This document shows positions 13,201 to 24,193 of a stretch of DNA of 64,000 nt, in pieces. This DNA comes from Rhizomucor pusillus (Eukaryota; Mucoromycota; Mucoromycetes; Mucorales; Lichtheimiaceae): NCBI GenBank assembly GCA_900175165.2, contig FWWN02000393.1, positions 1 through 64,000 on the forward strand, given 5' to 3'. The notes beneath the pieces are model-generated. The model saw only the letters and a program-made list of their open reading frames with translations, had not been told where the DNA came from and did not search any database. Positions within the stretch are counted from its first letter, which is position 1. The number at the start of each line of letters is the position of its first letter. A program made the position numbers and the translations under genes.

Positions 13201-13706
13201 GGCGGGAAGCATTGCTGTATCCAGTTAATGTCTGAATTTGATCCTAAAATACAGAACAGTCATGTCAGTTGTTGCACAAAGCGTCGGATTTGGAGGCGAT
13301 CATGATGGCTTACAGGATCAAGAGGCTGAAAGGTACGATTGTTGTTGTCGTTGCGATGGAAACTAGCACCCGCTGTCGCGGACGGACGAGTGTGATGACC
13401 GACCTGCCATGCATTGACTACATCCTTGTGCGACAGCGCGCGCTTCGCGGCGGCTGGATCGCTAAATTCAACAGAGGCACCGTGCAGGATATCCGAATCA
13501 TAAGTGTAGCGTACTTTTGCACCGGGATACGATGCAAAAAACTCATTGGTATCTCGGCCTTGCAACTCGACAATGTAAGCGTTCGGTTGCTTGCGGATAT
13601 ACGAGGACGGAGAAGACGACGTCGACGACGATGATGACGCTTCTGTACTGCTGCTGCTCAGTGTTAAGAGCAAGGCCGCAGACAAAGCTAGTAGTTGCCG
13701 ATACAT
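10283..13706 (-). CDS. Secreted subtilisin-like serine protease (S8) with PA insert
   Basis: Nine exons (high to low): 13314..13706, 13153..13243, 12933..13085, 12823..12855, 12702..12730, 12604..12647, 12346..12518, 11452..12285, 10283..11379; 948 residues. Order: signal peptide (MYRQLLALSAALLLTLSSSS), I9-type propeptide (AYIVELQGRDTNEFFASYPG), then the S8 domain with catalytic Asp in RVGIIDSG, His in GHGTFVTG and Ser in SGTSTSAPLVSA, interrupted by a protease-associated insert (VLVPQDGCNLDKQIAAYSKA). A Fn3-like C-terminal region follows (SPSALSFNDTEHFEPTQTLT). It should be exported and self-processed. The closest general type is the Vpr/cucumisin-like subtilases. Two introns start with GC: 12701 (forced by frame) and 12932 (likely; a weak GT alternative exists at 12936). 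One exon is only 29 nt and another 33 nt. Confidence 0.92.
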
Positions 13707-14158
13707 GTTGATTTTCTAAAAACTCGGGAAGCCCCGATGCAAAGAATCAGAAAAAAGGGGGGAGGAAGAGAGAGACAGGGGAATGAGAAAGGAATAAAAA
13801 GAAAATGGAAAAGAGAGAAGTAACGTAGCAAAGAGAAGAAGGATCGTCAGTTAAGGAAAGAAAGAGAAAGAGGAAGGAGCGGTGGGTGGTGTGAGTGCAA
13901 GCAAAAAAGAAAAAGACAGAAAAAGAAAAGGCTATGGTCCCTGCCTTTGTTCTTTTCTTTTTCTCTCTCTCTCTCTCTCTTTCTTTCTTTCCTCTTTCTC
14001 TGTTCTTTTTCATATAACACGATGAAGGGCAGCAATCTACGCTAAATATAGAGACAGAGTGCACGGCTCTGTTGCCTACCCCGGCATGGTCTGCTATTTT
14101 TCACTACTCCGCACCATCAACAAACAACAGCAGCATCTCCCTTTCTTTCTTTCTTGTT
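13707..14158. other. Intergenic, subtilase promoter region
   Basis: GA-rich upper-strand tract (13745-13925) followed by a CT run (13955-13995). This is the promoter side of the subtilase. Small ORFs here are low-complexity by-products; no gene seen. Confidence 0.5.
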
Positions 14159-17100
14159 TTATTTACTCTCGAGACTACCACCGCCGTCGCCGCCGTTTGT
14201 CTCGCTGAGCGCCTTGACCTGCAAAGCGAGCGAGTTCTCGATAGCATCACAGTAATTCTGGTACTTTATGATCTCATGCAGCAGATATTGGGATTTATTC
14301 TCCCAATTTATCATGGCTCTTGAACGTGGTGCGAACTGTCAAGATAAGAGAAAAAACGTGAATATTGTAGAAATGAAAAATGACATCATTTGACCTACCC
14401 GAATCTCCATTTTGCGTTTAATATCACGATGTTTGTCCAACTCTTGATTGAGCTCTTTGACATGTCTGTGCAACACTTCCAGCTGCGCTGTTTCCTCCAA
14501 ATAACTAGCGACGCTCGGCGGCATGGGCGGAAGCCATTCCTGGACTTGCACAGGCGGGTACAATTTGTTCTCCTGCTCGTCTTCTTCTTGAACATCTTCC
14601 AGGCACGCGCCCCATCCGTACTCGAGATTGCTCACTCCTCCCGACAATGGCTCCTTGCTTTCGCGCGCGGCCCAGTAGTTGCACGTTGACACCCATTCTA
14701 GCACTTGCTCTGCTGATCCGCCCTGAAATAGATACACGCCGCCGTTCGGCTGCTGCAGCGCAAATGCATGTGGACGGTGCCGGCTGTACCCTGACGGGAG
14801 TGTGTTTGACAGTGTATGCTTGAGGTCGATCTGTCCTACCATCTCAGCATTGGCCTAAAGATATATATATATATATATGTATATATAAGGATGCCAAATA
14901 TTTACTACACTTTAGAACACCTACCAGCCAATCACCGCCTCCTACAACGGCTGGAGGATGCTGTCTTGAAAATGCATCGGCTAGATTATTCTGGCTCATC
15001 GTGATACCACTGCGGATCATGTATGTTCCTCCGTTCGTTGCTCGTTTGTAATCAGAAGTGCTGCTTCCGTCTAGCTTGTACATTCTGATCTCACCGCGGT
15101 CGACAACCATGAAACATTCCTTCCATTCCCTGTGTCGTGCCTTCTGGTTTGCTCTTTCGAGTAAATGTTTCCGGATAATCAGGCCTTCCTTATAGTAGGG
15201 CGGTCCGCTTGCGTATGAATTGGGGATATCCGGGTTGTGTAAAAGCGACGCAACCGCCTGGTATGTTGTAGTGGTATGCTGAGTGAGTTGAGAGCTGTGT
15301 GAAAGGCTTGAAGAAAGTGATGTCTTGGATCGCCGTCGCTGGACACTGCCAGTCGACACTGACGTCTCGGGCGTAAACTCAGCCTCCGCCGCGGTTTCGT
15401 TGATAGCCATGCTATCTCGTCCACTTCGCCACATGACCGATCCAACGTTGCGTTTAAATGCGCCAGCGCGTATCTGCAGACTTTGTCTTCGTGATTGCTT
15501 TACATGGACTGCTGCTTTCTTCTCTTCTGCAGACATTGGGTGGAGAATTTGACGGTTTCGAACAGACATGTACATTTCCTTATAAGTTGATAAGTCTTAG
15601 CCACAGTGATCAACAGGACAATACATTTTTTCTCTCTCTCTTCTATCTCACCTTGAGCGCGTTCTCAATGTCCATACGCCACGAGCGGCTTTTGGATGTC
15701 AAGCCATGGAGGTATGTGCTTGAGGGTATATCGAGTGATGTGACACCATAGCTACGGTTGGTGCTTCCGTTGCTTGCGGAGCTTTTGCAGCTCCCTGTCC
15801 GTTTCAGACCGTGCACGTTCGAGTCCATAGATCGAAAGGTCACGTTACTCGCCCTAGGATCGGTCTCCTGCATTGTCAGTGAGGACATGTCATCGTCTGC
15901 TTCGTGCTGCTGGCACTGCGCGCGGATGGCGTTCATTGTGTTCCGCACAAAGGCAGACCGGGACATCTTTTTGTGATCCCCTGCAGCAACGTGCAGATCT
16001 GTATTTAGAAGCAGTAATGAATATACAATGGCATGCACCACATCTAGTAGAACAAAGAATATAAGCAATTAACGGTCGACGACCCAAACTTTTCGTTGTT
16101 ATTTTACCTTGGCTTCCAAATATACAGTGAGGATTGCACTCCCAGTAACGATGCGCGAATGCTTCCAGTACGCGATCAATCTGTTGCGTTTCCGCTTTCA
16201 AATGCAACCTTGAGCATAATTTTCTACCACAATGAACGTTAGAGTTTAATGCAACTTTACAGCTCAAAAACTCCTAGTTACCGAAATGCCTCGTCCAGTC
16301 GCATATTTGTAAAATCAAAATGAAGAAAATAGTATTTTAATATCAAGTTGCTTTGTGGTTTCCTAGTGGCGACATGAATGTAAGCCTCAGGTACACTCAT
16401 CCTGCTGTCTGTTTGTTATGCTTACCCGTTTCCGATCCACTCCACAATATGCTCAAAATTGGTATATACAGTTGCATCCTGATCCCAGATCCTCTTTGCA
16501 ACGCCCATGGCCTGCCGATGGACTTGGTTGTCATCTTGTTTGTCGTCGTTCCTGTTATTACTGTCATCCGTTTCCACGACGCTCAACGGCGGCGTCGCAG
16601 GTGCGACGACGGAATCTGATTCGCTTGTTTCCGCGGTCAATCCGATACTTTCTGGAGTTTCGCTGTTCTGATCTGCAAAGTGCAAGGTGCTAAGGATGAG
16701 TCCGCCAGCTGAGCCGTAATGGTTGCCGCTCAGTCTCTTTGATAATCTATCGCCCGCGATTTGACTATCATGCTTCTCCTGCTCAAACAACTCGTCCACG
16801 TCCGTGTTGTTGTTGTTGTTCCTTTTTGTGATCTCGTCTGCCGATAGTGACCGCCGTATCCGCGGTCGTGCTTGCTGCAGGTCGCACTCGCTCGAGTGCC
16901 GTATTAAGGCATATGCAGAGTTATTGTTGCATGGAGGCAGGCTGTTGGATTCATTGTTGTTATTGTTGTTGTTATTGTTGTCGTTATCACAGACTCCCTC
17001 CTCTTGTTGTTTTTCTGCCTGACAAAACCCCTCTCCCTCTTCTTCCTCCTCCTCCTCTTCTTGCTCAGTTCCAAAAATAAGTGTTTCTTTCGGGATGATA

Positions 17101-17712
17101 GGTCGCTCAATAGCACGGTTGTGATTGTCGTTCTCCTTGGCACCGGTACTACTGGGTACAAATAGGGGTTCCGATTGAGCGATCGTCGTCGTTGTCGCTT
17201 CGGTTACAGTGGTCGTCGTCGTGCCTGATTGTGTCACCGCCGGATCTATTGTTGGTCTAGGAGACTATTTTTACTGCTGTGAGTATACCATTTATCTGAT
17301 GCACACACATGAGCTGTGATGGATGTGAATACCTTGCCAAACGTACGCAAAAACCGACCGATCGTCTTTATACCGTTTCGCTTGATAGTATATCATTAGG
17401 AACACTGTGAAACAAGGCAAACAAAAAATACCCCGAAAGCTGCGGTCATCGTACCTTGTTGCGTTTTCCGTCATTTAAGGGCGGTAGCGGTTTATTTTCG
17501 TATCTATTTAACGCCGGGTGGGGCGTCGAGAGGTTCTTTTGGTCGGCCACATTGATTGTATGCGGCGGCGGCGGCGATTGCTGTTGCTGTTCGGGAAAGT
17601 TGGTGAAAGAGGGATTCTCGTCTGGAAACCACGACGATTGCGGTCTTGACGCGTGCAACTCCGTTTTTCGAAATCGGTCAGCGAGTACTGATCGTGGAGG
17701 GTTTCCCGACAT
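14159..17712 (-). CDS. Sec7-domain Arf GEF with PH domain
   Basis: Eight exons (high to low): 17455..17712, 16426..17264, 16282..16362, 16108..16223, 15652..16043, 14925..15578, 14399..14854, 14159..14335; 990 residues. The N-terminal ~360 residues are low-complexity (Glu, Asn, Thr runs). The Sec7 domain then reads NGKPQSNLILKYYFHFDFTN, LHLKAETQQIDRVLEAFAHR and VYSLLLLNTDLHVAAGDHKK. The acidic-finger Glu is present (LKAETQ), so exchange activity is plausible. A PH domain follows (YKEGLIIRKHLLERANQK, FMVVDRGEIRMYKLD, AFALQQPNGGVYLFQGGS), then a helical C-terminal region (INWENKSQYLLHEIIKYQNY) typical of fungal Sec7-PH proteins. Family role: activates Arf GTPases at membranes bound through the PH domain. 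One intron carries a pure AT repeat. No disruption seen. Confidence 0.92.
14861..14887. repeat. AT dinucleotide repeat in a Sec7 intron
   Basis: Run of AT repeats broken by one TG, directly beside the acceptor of a 70-bp intron (14855..14924) of the Sec7 gene. Confidence 0.9.
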
Positions 17713-18600
17713 GAGAGGAGGGGAAACGAGTTAGCGAGGAAGAGAGGAAAAAGAGAGTAAGAAAGAAAGAAAGAAAGAAAGAGCAAGAGGGTACCTCGAA
17801 AGGAGAAGGGGTGTGGGGAGGTGCGTTATGCATGGCTGGGCGGTCCGAAACATTGGTCTCTCCCCAACTTGCTTGGGCCCCCTTATTCTTTTTCTTTCTT
17901 TCGGGGCCTTGTCCAAAAATCGCTCCATTTCCGCTGTTAGTGCTCTTTCTCGCTCAACAACGGGAAAACAGCTTCTTGGCACACCCGCCGCCAACTATAA
18001 AGTTTACTGGCCCACGTTGACCTCCTGTACCTCCATCATCAACTGCTAATTCAAGACTAAATTGGTTTCACGAAAGTCGTTCTCCTCCTTCAGGGCCCAC
18101 ATTTCGAAAGGTGTCACAAGGCTGCAACATGGACCACCCACCACTTTGTTGTTCAATGATATTGACAATCGGCGTTCCGTGTTACAAAGGAGGAGGAGGA
18201 GACTACTATGAGCTGATTGTCGTACACACTTGCAGCAAGCTTCTCTCCTGATCGTGCGAATGGCAACAGCGCGTGATTCGGTTAGCAGGATGCCGTCGCG
18301 GGAATCACAACGCAGGAACGACAATGGCTTCAAGTAGTACAAAGATCGGACATTGTCCACGCTTTTGACTAAGGACAATGGATGCACACGAGCGGTCTTC
18401 CTTTTTCGACCGACCCGACGGACAGACGGTGCCAAAGATCTGGATTTGGCTTCAGGGCAACAATAATGTCTTTATTGTTCGTATCATCGAAGAATACTTT
18501 TAATGCCGATCAAAAGATGGATATAAACATACAAACATACATGCAGTTCAAGTGCCAAGAGTTTCAAATATTGCAAGTGAGTTAGAGAAGATGATGCAGT
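17713..18600. other. Intergenic, Sec7 promoter to F-box gene 3' side
   Basis: GA-rich tract at 17735-17800 just above the Sec7 start. A 129-codon minus ORF (18046..18435) has no recognisable domain and atypical composition, so I do not call it. Confidence 0.4.
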
Positions 18601-19653
18601 CTACAACAATGGCACGTTGCCATCCTGGAATTCTATTCTACCCAATCGGAGGGAATCACGCTGTCTGCTCCAGGTCTCTATAATCATCGACTTGAAAAGC
18701 GAATTGATTCCACATCCAGTGATATCCAGCCACTGGAGCTTCGGTAGGCGAGACACGAGACGTCCAATGCCTTCTTCGTTGGCTCTGCTCAAAAATGCGA
18801 CCGAAACGTACTGCAGATTCTTGCAGCTATCCGCCAGTGCAACCAATCCATCGTTTGTCACTTGCCAGCAGCGAACCAGATGTAACAGCGTAAGATGAGG
18901 ACAGCTCGTAGCAATAGCGAAGATGGTCGCATCCGTCACGTCGTAAAGCGAAGTAAGTCGAAGATGTGTGAGAAACGGCGACTTTGTAACTGCGCGGACG
19001 AGAACATCGTCGCTTAGATACCTGCAGAACGAAAGATCCAAGTGCGTTAAATGCTTGTTGTCACAGACGACTGTACTGAGCCCGGAGGATGTGAGGTTGC
19101 GCGCAAGAGGTAACCACAGACCATGCAATCGGCCCGGGTTCTGGATACATCCCACTGCACCGTCGCCCAACTTCTCGCATCCGCTCAGGTCTAGATAGGC
19201 TAGGTTGGGACAGTGGCTCACGACTGCAGCAACTTGCTGGTCCGTGACAGTTGTTAGCCACTCTGCTTCCTTTTGCGTGGTATCAATCTCGGCGTAGTTC
19301 TCGTCCTTGTCTTCCAAGCCCGTACGTTCTAGATCAACAGGATCGCGATCGTAACCAGGAGGCAGATCTTGTCGATACGAAGGCACCCGCGTGGGATACA
19401 GAGGCGGTGACGGATTCAGAACAAGCGAATGAACGAACTGACCAGCCCAGGGTCCGATACGCTCCATGGTATCTACGAGACAGTGCCAGTGATGACGGGT
19501 GCAAATGTACAAGGTATGGTAAAGCCGTGGCATTGCTTGATCATACCAGGCTCTTGAGACCTGCGCAAGCGTGGGTAGAGCCGAACGTGGCATTGTTTCT
19601 ATAATGAGCCCAATGAGCTCGGGTGGCAGTTGTTTCTTGCGATGCTCTGTCAT
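18601..19653 (-). CDS. F-box / leucine-rich-repeat protein (AMN1/FBXL type)
   Basis: Single exon, 350 residues from the ATG at 19653 (an upstream in-frame ATG at 19728 would add 25 residues that look non-conserved). An F-box-like segment opens the protein (LPPELIGLIIETMPRSALPT, then AWYDQAMPRLYHTLYI). About seven cysteine-containing LRRs follow, of the form CPNLAYLDLSGCEKLGDGAV, HLTHLDLSFCRYLSDDVLV and CPHLTLLHLVRCWQVTNDGL. Family knowledge: substrate receptor of an SCF ubiquitin ligase, F-box to Skp1 and LRRs to target. The target is unknown. It lies 182 bp upstream of, and in the same direction as, the lipase stop. Confidence 0.85.
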   Translation of the reverse strand: MTEHRKKQLPPELIGLIIETMPRSALPTLAQVSRAWYDQAMPRLYHTLYICTRHHWHCLVDTMERIGPWAGQFVHSLVLNPSPPLYPTRVPSYRQDLPPGYDRDPVDLERTGLEDKDENYAEIDTTQKEAEWLTTVTDQQVAAVVSHCPNLAYLDLSGCEKLGDGAVGCIQNPGRLHGLWLPLARNLTSSGLSTVVCDNKHLTHLDLSFCRYLSDDVLVRAVTKSPFLTHLRLTSLYDVTDATIFAIATSCPHLTLLHLVRCWQVTNDGLVALADSCKNLQYVSVAFLSRANEEGIGRLVSRLPKLQWLDITGCGINSLFKSMIIETWSRQRDSLRLGRIEFQDGNVPLL

Positions 19654-19835
19654 TTTAAAAGTGGGACAGTGGGAGACAGATGGGCCCTGTTGCATGAAAT
19701 TTGTCGTCGGGCAGAAAATCTCCCCCAATCAACCACAACATTACATTCAAATGAAAAAAAAAACCAGATGTTTATCATTATAGGTATACAAGTATTCGTC
19801 AATACTGCATCAAATACACAGAAATCGATATATAA

Positions 19836-20895
19836 TTAATTAGAAGGAATGCGAGCCTTGATCCATTCAAGGTAGTATTCGTAAGCTTGCTGCTTCTCAG
19901 GCTGCTTTTCGTTGTGAACTAGTAGAAATTTTTTAGCATCAGCCTTATTCATCGCGTTCCCAAAAAGATTACATACTTTCATGTTTCAATCCTTCCCAGG
20001 ACTTCATTGACTTGTCACTGCTGGAAGTACGTTCGTAAGCTGTCTTTGTGCCTTCATATGAATTGACCTGGTCAGCTGTGCCGTGCGAATAAAGGATGGG
20101 TTTGTGAATTTGGTCCGCCTTGGTGAGCAAATTCTTGCCAGCGTCCAAAAAACCTCGAACTTATACAAAAAAATCTCATTTTAGCTCTCGTGTTGGGGGA
20201 AAAAAGGTATTTATTGTTCTTACCCGTTGCCAAAGTGGCATAATCGTGCACCAAGGGATCACTTTCAAGTTCTTCGGCTACCTTGGGATCGTGGCTCATG
20301 GCGTTGAAATCCAGGCCTGCCTGGATAACAAAGCTAGGCACAATTCTAGCAGCAACTTGAAGCGGGTAGTAACGCAAGGGCGAGATAGGCATAGATAAAG
20401 TGACCAGCGGAGAGGCAGCAATGATGCCTGTCACCTCCTTCAACCCATCAAACTCTTTCTCGGAGGAAGCTGCAAAGTTCATGACCAGACCACCACCCAT
20501 GCTCTGTCCAAACAGGAACAAGGGGATGTTTCGGTTTCTGACCCTGTGGATGGCATCGTTGATATCAGCCAACGCGCGGTGGTAGCCTTGGTTGTTTCCA
20601 ATTTGCTGCGAACGCTTGCCGGTCTGCCCAAAACCTCGCTGGTCATAGCCGTGGCAGTAGATACCATGTTCGGCCAGAAAAGTGCAAAACTCGTTGTAGC
20701 GTCCAATGTGCTCGCCAAAACCGTGGATCAGCCTACCGTCATTGTTAGGAACTCGCAAGCAGGTCGACCACACAGTTTAACTTACAAGAGCTGTGCGACG
20801 GGTTCTGTCGTGGGAATCCAGGTCTTTGTGAAAAGTTCGAAACCGTCAGGAGTCTTAATCCACTCATCAGCAGCAGTAAGGGCCGGAATCGTCAT
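19836..20895 (-). CDS. Monoglyceride lipase-like alpha/beta hydrolase
   Basis: Four exons (high to low): 20786..20895, 20224..20732, 19977..20153, 19836..19918; 292 residues. Motifs: oxyanion/early block LIHGFGEHIGRYNEF, nucleophile elbow FGQSMGGG with Ser in GQSMG (many relatives have GHSMG), catalytic Asp region YSHGTADQV and His region GLKHEIHNE. This is the serine-aminopeptidase S33/lysophospholipase fold of yeast Yju3-type monoglyceride lipases, which release glycerol and fatty acid from monoacylglycerol at lipid bodies or ER. No signal peptide or membrane span seen. It is divergent to the La gene. Confidence 0.92.
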
Positions 20896-21376
20896 TTCTA
20901 AATGTTCTTCGTATTATGTAAAGCGAAAAAAAAGGAGGAGGAAGTGGAGTTCGTCGCTGCCTGCATGATAATCAGGAATTTCACATGACAAATGAGGATT
21001 CAGGTACCCGCCGCTATCAATATTTGTAACGCACAAACTTTGTCTTGCACTGCTTTTTGCCTAATAAACGACACGATTGCGTAAGATAGATCAAAGAGTT
21101 TGTATACATATTAATATATAAAAAATTAGGTGGATAGTGCCAAATCTACGATTTACGAGATGTGTGTATGCAGCATAGTAGCATCGTCGTCGTTATCGAA
21201 ACATATTACGTTACCCTCCACAATTACAACGAAATGCTTCCAAGTAAAGCATACTGCATATTTAACTTATTGGAAGAATTGGATGGGAAATGTCTAAGTG
21301 GGGGAAACTTGACCGAAAAAGGCGGCGCATAAACGAACGACGTTAAAATTTTTCGGCTTTTTCGTTGCCATTCGCC
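20896..21376. other. Divergent intergenic region, lipase / La
   Basis: 481 bp shared by two outward-facing promoters. It is AT-rich near 21100-21130 and holds no ORF of interest. Confidence 0.5.
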
Positions 21377-22796
21377 ATGGGAGATCAAACCGACGTGGTT
21401 GAGCAAGTTTTGACGCAGCTCAAGGAGATTTACAGTCCCGAGAACCTTGCCAAGGATGCCTTCTTCAAGGAAATGACTGAACAAGATCCCGAAGGCTGTA
21501 AGTAATAGGCGATCGGGATCTGTCACGTTTACATATTCGGTGTATGTTAAACTGTATGCCACTGCAAAGGGGTCAGCTTGAAGCGTTTCGGTGCAATTAA
21601 GCGATTCAAGACTATCATCGATGGCAACTTGGATTATTTCATCCAGGCAGCTGAACGCTCGAACGGACTCTTCCTGATGAATGAAGAAAAGACCAAACTT
21701 CGCAAGATTCCCGAAGAAGTTTTGGAAAAGGAAAAGAAGGAGGCTCAAATGGAGTCCAAGAAGCAAGAATTTATGGATTACATTTCATTGCAGAATGCGC
21801 GATCTATTTATGCGGCAAGTGATATGGCGTGGTTCGGCAGTAGTAATAGCAGTGGCTGACCCAAACGATCGATAACAACAGAAAGGTTTCGCTACCAACG
21901 CCGACAAGGAAAAGATCAGCAAGTTCTTTGCAGAGTTTGGCCGCGTGCTTCGACTAAAGATGCGTATGGACGAACAAAAGAAATTCAAAGGAAGCGTGTT
22001 CGTTGAATTCGAATCAAATGAGGTTGCAGAAAGCGTAGCCGCAAAGGAGGATTTGAAGTTTGACGATAAACCACTCGAGCTGATGATGAAGCAAGCATAC
22101 GTCGATATGAAGGCAGAAGAAAAGTACAGCGGTCAAGAATGGAAGGGTCATGAAAATCCAATCAAGTATGTGAAACATCTGGTAGAATACGAAGGTGCAA
22201 AGGGCATGTCATTCAAGGAAATCAAGGTAAGCAAACGAGGGATTATAGAGTGCACATATACAAATTACTAAAACGAATATAATTGCAGGAATTGATTCGG
22301 ACAAAGGCCGAAGTTTTATGTGTGGAGCCGTTGGAAGGCGAAGGCAGGGGCGTCGTGCAATTAGCAAAGACACCTGTTGAAGTATTTCTGAAGAGTCTTG
22401 AAGATAACAAGCTCGGAGCGTTGACTTTCCGCTTCGCCGATGGTGTGTCTCTTCATCATTTCTGATGACCAAGGCCATTGCGATTAATTAATCAAACTCC
22501 TACTACTCTTAGAATCATCTGCGCGTGAGTTTAGAAAAGCACGAGAGAGCCACGACAAGAACTATCGTGGCACCAAGCGGAAACAAGGAGGAGACGGCGG
22601 ACGTGGTGGCCGTGGTGGCCATGGTGGTCATCGGGGCAGAGGAGGAGGCAGAGGCCGTGGTGGCCGCGGTGACAAACGTCAACGTACCGAAAACTCGGCA
22701 TCGTCATCACCGTCATCATCATCATCCGCACCAACAGTCGCGGCAGCAGCGGGAGCAATTCCTCCTGTAATTCAGAGCTCATCATCAGCGTCATGA
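21377..22796 (+). CDS. La ribonucleoprotein (Lhp1/SSB-like)
   Basis: Five exons: 21377..21497, 21570..21814, 21882..22226, 22289..22442, 22513..22796; 382 residues. Order: La motif (VLTQLKEIYSPENLAKDAFF, WVSLKRFGAIKRFKTIIDGN), a central RRM (IYAKGFATNADKEKISKFF, KGSVFVEFESNEVAESVA), a C-terminal RRM-like region (LIRTKAEVLCVEPLEGEGRG) and an RGG-rich tail. Family role: binds 3' UUU-OH ends of Pol III transcripts in the nucleus and shields pre-tRNAs. Exon 2 must end before GCAAGT at 21815; a GT cut there shifts the frame and destroys the RRM. The Gly/Arg tail suggests extra RNA binding. Confidence 0.94.
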
Positions 22797-23461
22797 TCAT
22801 GAAAAAAGAAACAATTATAGATTCTGGGTCCCACCACTGTGCAACGTTACATTTCATGTCGATCATTGTAATATTTGATTGTTGTCTGCTTTTTTCTGTT
22901 TAACCGGACATACACAAAACTTTAGCATTTTCACATCCAAGCAGTGTGGGAAACAGATTTTGCATACAATAAGATTAAATTCGTCAAGATGCTTTGCAAT
23001 GAGGTCATATATTTAAGAAAAGTGATCGACACCGCAACAGCGTTACATAGAGAGAGTACGAACCTCCGGGGTCTTTATTGCGTACCCTGATTTTATGCAA
23101 GTTCTCTTGTATAGACATATATGTGAGTGTATATGGGAATTCGGGGCATAACGTACAAGGCAATAGTATAATACAAGAAGGGTGATGGAAAAAAAGGGGG
23201 CCACTGGAAAGAAAAATAAAAAAAGAAAAAAGCAATATGTAAATACAAATGAGACACCTTCTCTCTAGTAGTAAGTAATATCATCATCGTCATCGTCGTC
23301 GTCGTTCATCGTTATGTCCACCATCATCCATCATCATCGTTGAGCCGGCATATGTGAAAGTGGAGAAGTAAAAGAAGAGAAGAAGAAAAAGGTAGAAAAG
23401 CAAGCAAACAAGCAAATAAGGAGCGACGTGAATGGAAGCAGCAGCAAGAATTGATTGCTGT
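22797..23461. other. Convergent intergenic region, La / C2H2 factor
   Basis: 665 bp between two stop codons. Contains a CAT/CGT trinucleotide-rich stretch (about 23280-23335); no gene seen. Confidence 0.5.
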
Positions 23462-24193
23462 TTAGCAGAATGTGCTGACAATGTGAGCGAGCTGCGAGAG
23501 GCCGGTTTGACTGTGCGGTGGAGGCAAGATGAATCCTCCGGCGGAAGACGACGAAGACGTTGACGAGGTGGATGAAACGGACGAAGCACGGTGACGTACA
23601 ATTGGTTCAAGTGGCTCCGGCTTTGGGAGCATCACAGGAGGGGACAAGGGGGCGGCCGCGTAGTACGGGGAAGGAGGGTAGCACATCTGATTGAGTGGAT
23701 GCTGGTGATCATTGTAGACATGAGCCTGGTAGTGCAGGCGAGGAGTGGGTACGTAGTGGTGTTGGTGCTGGTGATGCTGTCGTCGGTTGTGATACTGGTG
23801 TCTACGGCTCTTGGGTGACATGTGCGTTCGATAATGCTGCATCATATTGTCCTGGCGAGAGAACCGTGAAGGGCATCCGGGGTAGAGACACCGATAATTC
23901 TTTTCACCCGTGTGGATACGATTGTGGCGAGCCAAATGACCACTGTTAATGACAATGCGTTTTCGTTAGAAGACATTATTATTATTATTATCTATGTCAT
24001 TTGTGTCAAACGAAAAGTACCTTGTCGTAAAGCTCTTGTTGCATCCGGGTTCGGTGCAGTGATACCGACGACGACCCGCAGCTGCAGTAGTTGTTGCCTT
24101 GGAGCTCGGAGTAGTAGGCACAGTGTCGCAGAGCAGACTGATTTGCCGTCCTCGGGCGTCCCTGACGGAGAGAGCAGAATCTGATCGGATCAT
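23462..24193 (-). CDS. C2H2 zinc-finger transcription factor, two adjacent fingers
   Basis: Two exons (high to low): 24021..24193 and 23462..23942; 217 residues. Two tandem fingers at about residues 46-105: YHCTEPGCNKSFTTSGHLAR then NRIHTGEKNYRCLYPGC and QDNMMQHYRTH. The linker TGEKNY is close to canonical TGEKPY. The intron splits the first finger at a Ser codon and the join is exact. After the fingers comes a His/Gln/Tyr-rich stretch, then a Ser-rich C-terminus. The layout resembles small fungal repressors of the NRG1/RGM1 kind, but that is a resemblance only. Function: sequence-specific DNA binding; targets unknown. Confidence 0.85.

Noticed and set aside
13747..14064. 105-codon minus ORF in the subtilase promoter
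   Set aside because: Encodes only Glu/Arg/Lys and Phe/Leu runs from a purine/pyrimidine tract.
18046..18435. 129-codon minus ORF between Sec7 and F-box genes
   Set aside because: No recognisable domain, promoter-like surroundings and Arg/Ser-rich random composition.
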